64,000 bases of DNA from positions 33,409,013-33,473,012 of the forward strand of contig NW_022098021.1 in the NCBI RefSeq assembly GCF_002288925.2, in the 5' to 3' direction. The notes below the pieces were generated by a model. It had not been told where the DNA came from. It saw only the letters and a list, made by a program, of their open reading frames with translations, and did not search any database. Below, one piece after another: positions 57,005 to 64,000 of this stretch; positions within the stretch are counted from its first letter, which is position 1, and each line of letters opens with the position of its first letter. The stretch comes from Delphinapterus leucas (lineage: Eukaryota; Chordata; Mammalia; Artiodactyla; Monodontidae). Made by a program: the position numbers and the translations under genes.

Positions 57005-57394
57005 CTGTGGTAAAGACTTTTGAGCACTGATTCTAACCATATCATTGCCTAACAACAGGAGACACTTTAATTCCAAAACCCTTATTCAAGAACAGTGTGA
57101 AATTAGCAGTTAGTGGTCAATTTCCACTTCACAGGAATGTTGAATGTGATGACTGTGGGTGCGGTATTTGTCTTACCCCTTTCTCTTGACCACTTCAGCA
57201 TCTCCTCGGCAAAGGAAGGCAAAACGCAGGAATCAGCAAAAATGGAGTGAGAATTGGACAAAACTGAAATAGTTGTGGAAAGAGGACTTAAAACTGTATT
57301 ATGCACTGACTGTTTACTGACACCATTGTAATTTTGGAAAAGGTTGATAGACTCCATTCAATGTCTTTGTAGTCACATTTTTAATTCTGTTTCA

Positions 57395-57640
57395 GTAACA
57401 ATAGTAACCATAATTTATATAGTATCTACTATGTGCCAGACAATATGCTAAATGCTTTGTTCACATTATTCTCTCATCTTGAAATCAAACCTTTGAGGTA
57501 TTTTTTTTGTAATTCTCAGTTTGCTAAGGAGAAAAGTGAATCATTGTTGAATAGTTTGTCCAAGGTCATTGCTAATAAGTGGTAGAGCACTTTAAAACCA
57601 TGTCAGCCTGACCCCAGAGCCCATGAAATTCCAACTGCCA
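57395..57640 (-). repeat. MIR SINE (-)
   Basis: GTATCTACTATGTGCCAGACAATATGC, TTTGTCCAAGGTCATTGCTAATAAGTGGTAGAGC and CTGACCCCAGAGCCCATG in reverse-MIR order. Well preserved. Confidence 0.9.
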
Positions 57641-57924
57641 TCTGTTCCACCAACCTACTCAAGTTGGGAGCTAGTAAAACGAGAAGGTGTGTCCTTTCTG
57701 AGCCCATCCTAGTGCATAGAAATTTGATATTTGTGTGTGTGATTGAAAATGCTTTCCTATTTAAAATTCAAATATTAGTTCTTAGAATAGATGACTCAGT
57801 TATATTACTACTTTAAAACAGCCAGGGATACAAATGTCAGGACAAGTGGTTTCTGCTTATGGGGTTATACTCAATTTGTGCAAGGGTATTTTACTGCATT
57901 GATTGTATTTATTTTATCGTTTAT
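57641..57924. other. Unassigned noncoding sequence
   Basis: Short spacer before the large L1. Nothing recognised. Confidence 0.5.
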
Positions 57925-58298
57925 TTTTTTAACATCTTTATTGGAGTATAATTACTTTACAATGGTGTGTTAGTTTCTTCTTTATAACAAAGTGAATCAG
58001 CTTTACATATACATATGTCCCCATATCTCTTCCCTCTTGCATCTCCCTCCCTCCCACCCTCCATATCCCACCCCTCTAGGTGGTCACAGAGCACCGAGCT
58101 GAAATCCCTGTGCTATGCAGCTGCTTCCCACTAGCTATTGATTTTACAATTAGTAAAGTGTGTATATATGTCCCTGCCACTCTCTCACTTTGTCCCAGCT
58201 TACCTTTCCCCCTCGCCATGTCATCAAGTCCATCCTCTAGTTGGTCTGCATCTTTACTCTTGTCCCACCACTATGTTCTTCATAAAAAAAAAAAAAAA

Positions 58299-61200
58299 TT
58301 ATATTCCATACATATGTGTTAGCATACGGTATTTGTTTTTGCCTTTATAACTTACTTCATTCTGTATGACAGACTCTAGGTCCATCCACCTCACTACAAA
58401 TAACTCAATTTTGTTTCCTTTTATGGCTGAGTAATGCTCCACTGTACATTTGTGCCACATCTTTTTTATCCATTCATATGTCGATGGACACTTAGTTTGC
58501 TTCCACATCCTTGCTATTGTAAATAGAGCTGCAATGAACATTGTGGTACATGACTCTTTTTGAATGATGCTTTTCTCAGGGTATATGCCCAGTAGTGGGA
58601 TTGCTGGGTCATATGGTAGTTCTCTTTTTAGGTTTTAAAGCAACTTCCACACTGTTCTCCATAGTGGCTGTATCAATTTACATTCCCACCAATAGTGCAG
58701 GAGGGTTCCCTTTTCTCCACACACTCTCCAGCATTTATTGTTTGTAGATTTTTTGATGATGGCCATTCTGAATGGTGTGAGGTGATACCTCATTGTAGTT
58801 TTGATTTGCATTTCTCTAATGATAAGTGATGTTTAGCATTCTTTCATGTGTTTGTTGGAAATCTGTATATCTTCTTTGGAGAAATGTCTATTTAGGTCTT
58901 CTGCCCATTTTGGGATTGGGTTGTTTGTTTTTTTGATATTGTTTGTAAATTTTGGAGAATTAATCCTTTGTCAGTTTCTTCATTTGCAAAAATTTTCTCC
59001 CATTCTGAGGGTTGTCCTTTCATCTTGTTTATGGTTTCCTTTGCTGTGCAAAAGCTTTTAAATTTCATTAGGTCCCATTTGTTTATGTATTTTTTATTTC
59101 CATTTCTCTAGAAGATGGGTCAAAAAGGATCTTGCTGTGATTTATGTCATAGAGTGCTCTGCCTATGTTTTCCTCTAAGAGTTTTATAGTGCCTGGCCTT
59201 ACATTTAGGTCTTTAATCCATTTTCAGCTTATTTTTGAGTATGGTATTAGGGAGTGTTCTAATGTCATTCTTTTACATGTAGCTGTCCAGTTTTCCCAGC
59301 ACCACTTATTGAAGAGGCTGTCTTTTCTCCAGTATATATTCTTGCCTCCTTTATCAACAATAAGGTGACCATATGTGCATGGGTTTTTCTCAGGGCTTTC
59401 TATCTTTTTCCATTGACCTATATTTCTGTTTTTGTTCCAGTACCATACTGTCTTGATTACTGTAGCTTTGTAGTATAGCCTGAAGTCAGCGAGCCTGATT
59501 CCTCCAGCTCTGTTATTCTTTCTCAACATTGCTTTGGTAGTTTGATAGGGATTGCATTGAATCCGTAGATTGCTTTGGGTAGTAGAGTCATCTTCACAAT
59601 GTTGATTCTTCCAATCCAAGAACATGGTATATCTCTCCATCTATTTGTAACATCTTTAATTTCTTTCATTAGTGTCTTATAATTTTCTGCATACAGGTCT
59701 CTTGTCTCCTTAGGTAGGTTTATTCCTAGGTATTTTATTCTTTTTGTTGCAATGGTAAATGGGAGTGTTTCCTTAAATTCTCTTCCAGATTTTTCATTGT
59801 TAGTGTATAAGAATACAAGAGATTTCTGTGCATTAATTTTGTATCCTGCTACTTTACCAAATTCATTGATTAGCTCTAGAAGTTTTCTGGTAGCATCTTT
59901 AGGTTTCTCTATGTATAGTAACATGTCATCTGCAAACAGTGGCAGCTTTACTTCTTTTTCGATTTGGATTCCTTTTATTTCTTTTTCTTCTCTGATTGCT
60001 TTGGCTAAAACTTCCACAATAATGTTGAATAATAGTGGTGAGTGCGGGCAACGTTGTCTTTTTCCTGATCTTAGTGGAAAGGGTTTCAGTTTTTCACCAC
60101 TGAGGACAATGTTGGCTGTGGGTTTGTCGTATATGGCCTTTGTTATGTTGAGAAAAGTTCCCTTCATGCCTACTTTCTGGAGGGTTTTTTTTTTTTTTAA
60201 TCAAAACTAGGTGTTGAACTTTGTTGAAAGCTTTTTCTGCATCTATTGAGATGATCATATGGTTTTTCTCCTTCAGTTTGTTAATATGGTGTATCCCATT
60301 GATTTATTTGCATATGTTGAAGAATCCTTACATGTCTGGGATAAACCCCACTTGATCATGGTGTATGATCCTTTTAATGTGCTGCTGGATTCTGTTTGCT
60401 AGTATTTTGTTGAGGATTTTTGTATCTATATTCATCAGTGATACTGGCCTGTAGTTTTCTTTCTTTGTGACATCTTTGTCTGGTGTTGGTATCAGGGTTA
60501 TGGTGGTCTTGTAGAATGAGTTTGGAAGTGTTCCTCCCTCTGCTATATTTTGCAAGAGTTTGGGAAGGATAGGTGTTAGCTCTTCTCTAAATGTTTGATA
60601 GAATTCACCTGTGAAGCCATCTGGTCCTGGACTTTTGTTCGTTGGAAGATTTTTAATCACAGTTTCAATTTCAGTGCTTGTGATTGGTCTGTTTATATTT
60701 TCTATTTCTTCCTGTTTCAGTCTCGGAAGGTTGTGCTTTTCTAAGAATTTGTCCATTTCTTCCAGGTTGTCCAGTTTATTGGCATATAGTTGCTTGTAGT
60801 AATCTCTCATGATCCTTTGTGTTTCTGCAGTGTCTGTTGTTACTTCTCCTTTTTCATTTCTAATTCAATTGATTTGAGTCTTCCTTTTTTTCTTGATGAG
60901 TCTGGCTAATGGTTTATCAATTTTGTTTATCTTCTCAAGGAACCAGATTTAGTTTTATTGATCTTTGCTATTGTTTTATTCATTTCTTTCTGATCTGATC
61001 TTTATGATTTCTTTCCTTCTGCTAATTTTGGGGCTTTTTTGTTCTTCTTTCTCTAATTGGTTTAGGTGTAAGGTTAGGTGGTTTATTTGAGGTGTTTCTT
61101 GTTTCTTAAGGTAGGATTGTGTTGCTGTAAACTTCCCCCTTAGAACTGCTTTTGCTGCATCCCATAGGTTTTCAGTCTTGTGTTTTCATTTTCATTTGTT

Positions 61201-62200
61201 TCTAGGTATTTTTTGATTTCCTCTTTGATTTCTTCAGTGATCTCTTGGTTATTAAGTAGTGTATTGTTTAGCCTCCATGTGGTTTTTCTCCTTTTTCTTT
61301 TTTTTTGCGGTACGCAGGCCTCTCACTGTCATGGCCTCTCCCTTTGCAGAGCACAGGCTCTGGACGCGCAGGCTTAGCGACCATGGCCCATGGGCCCAGC
61401 CACTCCGCGGCACACGTGATCCTCCTGGACCGGGGCATGAACCTGCGTCCCCTGCATCGGCAGGTGGACTCTCAACCACTGCACCACCAGGGAAGCCCTG
61501 TTTGTATTTTTTATAGGTTTTTTCCTGTAATTGATATGTAGTCTCATAGCGTTGTGGTCAGAAAAGATACTTGATATGATTTCAATTTTCTTAAATTTAC
61601 CAAGGCTTCATTTGTGACCCAGAATATGATCTATCTTGGAGAATGTTCCATGAGCACTTGAGAAGAAAGTGTATTCTGTTGGTTTTGGATGGAATGTCCT
61701 ATAAATATCAATTAAGTCCATCTTGTTTAATGTATCATTTAAAGCTTGTGTTTCCATAGTTATTTTCATTTTGGATGATCTGTCCATTGGTGAAAGTGGA
61801 GTGTTAAAGTCCCCTACTATGATTGTGTTACTGTCGATTTCCCCTTTTATGGCTGTTAGTATTTGTCTTATGTATTGAGGTGTTCCTATGTTGCGTGCAT
61901 AAATATTTTCAATTGTTATATCTTCTTGGATCGATCCCTTGATCATTATGTAGTGTCCTTCTTTGTCTCTTGTAGTAGTCTTTATTTTAAAGTCTATTAT
62001 TTTCTGATATGAGAATTGCTACTCCAGCTTTCTTTTGATTTCCATTTGCATGGAATATCTTTTTCCATCCCCTCAGTTTTAGTCTGTATGTGTCCCTAGG
62101 TCTGATGTGGGTCTCTTGCAGACAACATATGTACGGGTCTTGTTTTTGTACCCATTCAGCCAGTCTATGTCTTTTGGTTTAATCCATTTACATTTAAGGT
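58299..62200 (-). pseudogene. L1 ORF2 relic (endonuclease / reverse transcriptase)
   Basis: ORF2 normally makes a protein of about 1,275 residues that nicks target DNA and reverse-transcribes L1 RNA. Here the endonuclease part is readable at 61608-61946, with GDFN (codons at 61803-61814) and SKIDHILGHK near its end. The pre-RT part is at 60328-60810 ([20 protein letters not shown]). The RT palm is at 59523-60167, with an intact FADD (59925-59936) and [20 protein letters not shown]. The C-terminus is at 58299-58541. Frameshifts separate these pieces, a T run at 60186-60198 lies in coding text, and a SINE sits at 61302-61499. Confidence 0.95.
61302..61499 (-). mobile_element. CHR-type SINE (-) nested in the L1, copy L
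   Basis: GCGGTACGCAGGCCTCTCACTG to CCACCAGGGAAGCCC splits ORF2 between GCCTCCATGTGG and TGTTTGTATTTTTTATAGG, which are adjacent in intact L1. The expected duplication is diverged. It dates the SINE after the L1. Confidence 0.95.
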
Positions 62201-62288
62201 AATTATCTATATGTATGTTCCTATTACCATTTTCTTAATTGTTTTGGGTTTGTTATTGTAGGTCTTTTCCTTGTCTTGTGTTTCCTGC

Positions 62289-63180
62289 CTAGAGAAGTAC
62301 CTTTAGCATTTGTTGTAAAGCTGGTTTGGTGGTGCTGAATTCTCTTAGCTTTTGCTTGTCTGTAAAGGTTTTAATTTCTCTGTCAAATCTGAATGAGAAT
62401 CTTGTTGGGTAGAGTAATCTTAGTTGTAGGTTTTTCCCTTTCATCACTTTAAATATGTCCTGTTTTTCCCTTCTGGCTTGCAAAGTTTCTCCTGAAAGTT
62501 CAGCTATTAACCTTATGGGGTTTCCCTTGTATGCTTTTTGTTGTTTTTCCCTTGCTTCTTTTAATATTTTTTCTTTGTATTTAATTTTTGATAGTTTGAT
62601 TAATATGTGTCTTGGCATGTTTCTCCTTGGATTTATCCTGTATGGACTCTCTGCACTTCCTGTACTTGATTACCTATTTCCTTTCCCATATTAGGGAAGT
62701 TTTCAACTATAATCTCTTCAAATATTTTCTCAGTCCCTTTCTTTTTCTCTTCTTCTTCTGTGACCCCTATATTTCGAATGTTGGTGCATTTAATGTTATA
62801 CCTGAGGTCTCTGAGACTCTCCTCAATATTTTTCATTCTTTTTTACTTTATTCTGCTCTGTGGTAATCATTTCCACTATTTTATCTTCCAGGTCACTTAT
62901 CCGGTCTTCTGCCTCAGTTATTCTGCTATTGATTCCTTCTAGAGCATTTTTAATTTCATTTATCGTGTTGTTCATCATTGTTTGTTTGCTCTTTAGTTTT
63001 TCTAGGTCTTTGTTAAATATTTATTGTATTTTCTCCATTCTATTTCCAGGATTTTGGATCATCTTTACTATCATTATTCTGAATTCTTTTTCAGGTAGAC
63101 TGCCTATTTCCTCTTCATTTGTTTGGTGTGTTGGGTTTTTACCTTGCTCTTTCATCTGCTGTGTTTATTTGTCTTCTAAT
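62289..63180 (-). pseudogene. L1 ORF1 relic (RNA-binding chaperone)
   Basis: ORF1 protein packages L1 RNA. The C-terminal and central part is open at 62289-62618 (KLSKIKYKEKILKEAREKQQ, then LQARREKQDIFKVMKGKNLQ), and the upstream part is at 62633-62836 (RNIGVTEEEEKKK, ENFPNMGKEI). A TAA at 62633-62635, an early TAA near 63026 and loss of the expected ATG near 63176 (an ATT-like codon there) break the frame. About 297 codons in all, close to the usual L1 ORF1 length minus a few dozen. Confidence 0.85.
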
Positions 63181-63189
63181 TTTGCTTAA

Positions 63190-64000
63190 CTTACTGTGTT
63201 TGGGTCTCCTTTTCACAGGCTGCAAGTTTGTAGTTCCCATTGTTTTTGGCGTCTGCCCCAGTGGATAAGGTTGGTTCAGTGGCTTGTGTAGGCTTCCTGG
63301 TGGAGGAGACTGGTGCCTGTATTCTGGTGGGTTGGGATGGATCTTGTCTTTCTGGTGGGTATGGCCACGTCCTGTGGTGTGTTTTAGGGTGTCTTGAACC
63401 TTGTATGACTTTCAACAACCTCTCTGTTAATGGGTGCATTTGTGTTCCTATCTTGCTAGTTGTTTGGCATGGGGTATCCATCACTGGAGCTTGCTGGCCA
63501 TTGGGTGGAGCTGTCCACCATTGGGTGGAGATCTACGCAGACGTAGATCTCTGTGAAAGCTCTTGCCCATTGATATTACATGGAGCTTGGAGTTCTCCTG
63601 TGGACCAATGTCCTGAACTCGGCTCTCCCATCTCAGAGGAACAGGCCTGACACCCAGCCGGAGCACCAAGGCCCTGTCATCCACATGGCTCAGAATAAAA
63701 GGGAGAAAAAAAGAAAGAAAAATAATGAAATAAAATAGTTATTAAAATAAAAAATAATTATTAAAAATAAAAGAATTAAAAAGTAATTTAAAAAAAAACA
63801 AAGAAAGAAGAGAGCAACCAAATCAAAAACCCAACCCCCAATGATAAGAAACGATTAAAAACTATACTAAAAAAATAAAAGAAAGGCCAGACAGAACCCT
63901 AGGACAAATGGTAAAAGCAAAGTTATACAGACAAAATTGCACACAGATGCATACACATACACACTCACAAAAAGAGAAAAAGGAAAAAAAAAATATATCG
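63190..64000 (-). promoter_or_regulatory. L1 5' UTR (internal promoter region), partial
   Basis: GC-richer text at 63190-63690 followed by an A-rich stretch at 63695-63800, then 63810-64000 with ACTATACTAAAAAAATAAAAG and CAGACAGAACCCTAGGACAAATGG, as in cetartiodactyl L1 5' UTRs. In active L1s this region drives transcription. ORFs at 63191-63484 (-) and 63240-63650 (+) lie within it and are not known genes. Confidence 0.75.

Larger units (their letters stand above)
57925..64000 (-). mobile_element. Nearly full-length L1 (-), continuing past the window
   Basis: Read on the minus strand the order is complete: 5' UTR (64000 to about 63190), ORF1 relic (about 63180-62289), a short spacer, ORF2 relic (about 62200-58299) and 3' UTR (58298-57925), ending in the canonical CCAATAAAGATGTT (reverse complement, 57928-57945). 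At least 6 kb remain, interrupted by SINE copy L. The 5' UTR is still running at the window edge. The left 3' flank has no long A-tail, only TTTATTTTTTT. Frame breaks in both ORFs make it non-autonomous. Confidence 0.96.

Noticed and set aside
63240..63650. 136-codon ORF and opposing 97-codon ORF (63191-63484)
   Set aside because: Both lie in the L1 5' UTR. I have no evidence that either is an expressed extra L1 ORF.

Overview
The window is vertebrate nuclear DNA, almost certainly from a whale or dolphin (Cetacea). It is AT-rich, has no dense ORFs, and carries many copies of the tRNA-Glu-derived CHR-type SINE (5' end GCTTCCCTGGTGGCGCAGTGG). That SINE family is known from cetaceans, hippos and ruminants, and the short form with GGGCCCGTGAGCCATGG is typical of cetaceans. 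Several L1 LINEs of the cetartiodactyl type are also present. I could not identify a functional protein-coding gene, tRNA, rRNA or snRNA. The window reads as intergenic or intronic DNA, and nearly all long ORFs are translations of L1, L2, ERV or SINE sequence.

Layout. 1-2.1 kb: two L1 3' ends. 2.1-7.7 kb: MIR, one SINE, an old repeat here called family B, a decayed class III (ERV-L-like) pol fragment and a long L2 ORF2 relic. 7.9-13.5 kb: a polypyrimidine tract, several old L1 3' ends on the minus strand, L2, MIR and a SINE. 14.3-16.7 kb: an old repeat (family A), an unexplained GC-rich block, then a SINE joined directly to a truncated L1. 17-20 kb: a second family A copy, a MIR with a triplicated 16-mer, and an ancient L1 split by a MER2/Tigger DNA transposon, ending at a 100-N assembly gap flanked by broken SINE ends. 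20-25.9 kb: mostly unassigned DNA with two SINEs. 25.9-33.2 kb: a stretch free of L1 and CHR SINEs, the best place to look for conserved noncoding function. 33.2-42.3 kb: an ancient L1, SINEs, MIRs, a TATC microsatellite and a second family B copy in the opposite orientation.

42.3-45.2 kb holds the most informative structure: a 5'-truncated L1 bounded by an 18-bp target-site duplication. It carries about 380 bp of non-L1 sequence and a second poly(A) tail at its 3' end, the hallmark of L1 3' transduction. Its own poly(A) signal reads AGTAAA where two other L1 copies in the window keep AATAAA, which would explain the read-through. 47.4 kb holds a hAT (MER1-type) element with a perfect 8-bp duplication. 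49-57 kb has further L1 and SINE insertions and MER5 relics. From 57.9 kb to the window end lies a nearly full-length minus-strand L1 with 3' UTR, ORF2, ORF1 and 5' UTR. It is inactivated by frame breaks and a nested SINE, and its 5' end runs off the window.

The window is a layered record of insertions: L2 and MIR oldest, then ERV-L, MER and older L1s, then younger L1s, then CHR SINEs with near-perfect duplications. I found no new multi-gene system here. Repeat family names come from recall of consensus features, not from a database search, and boundaries without target-site duplications are approximate by about 10-50 bp.
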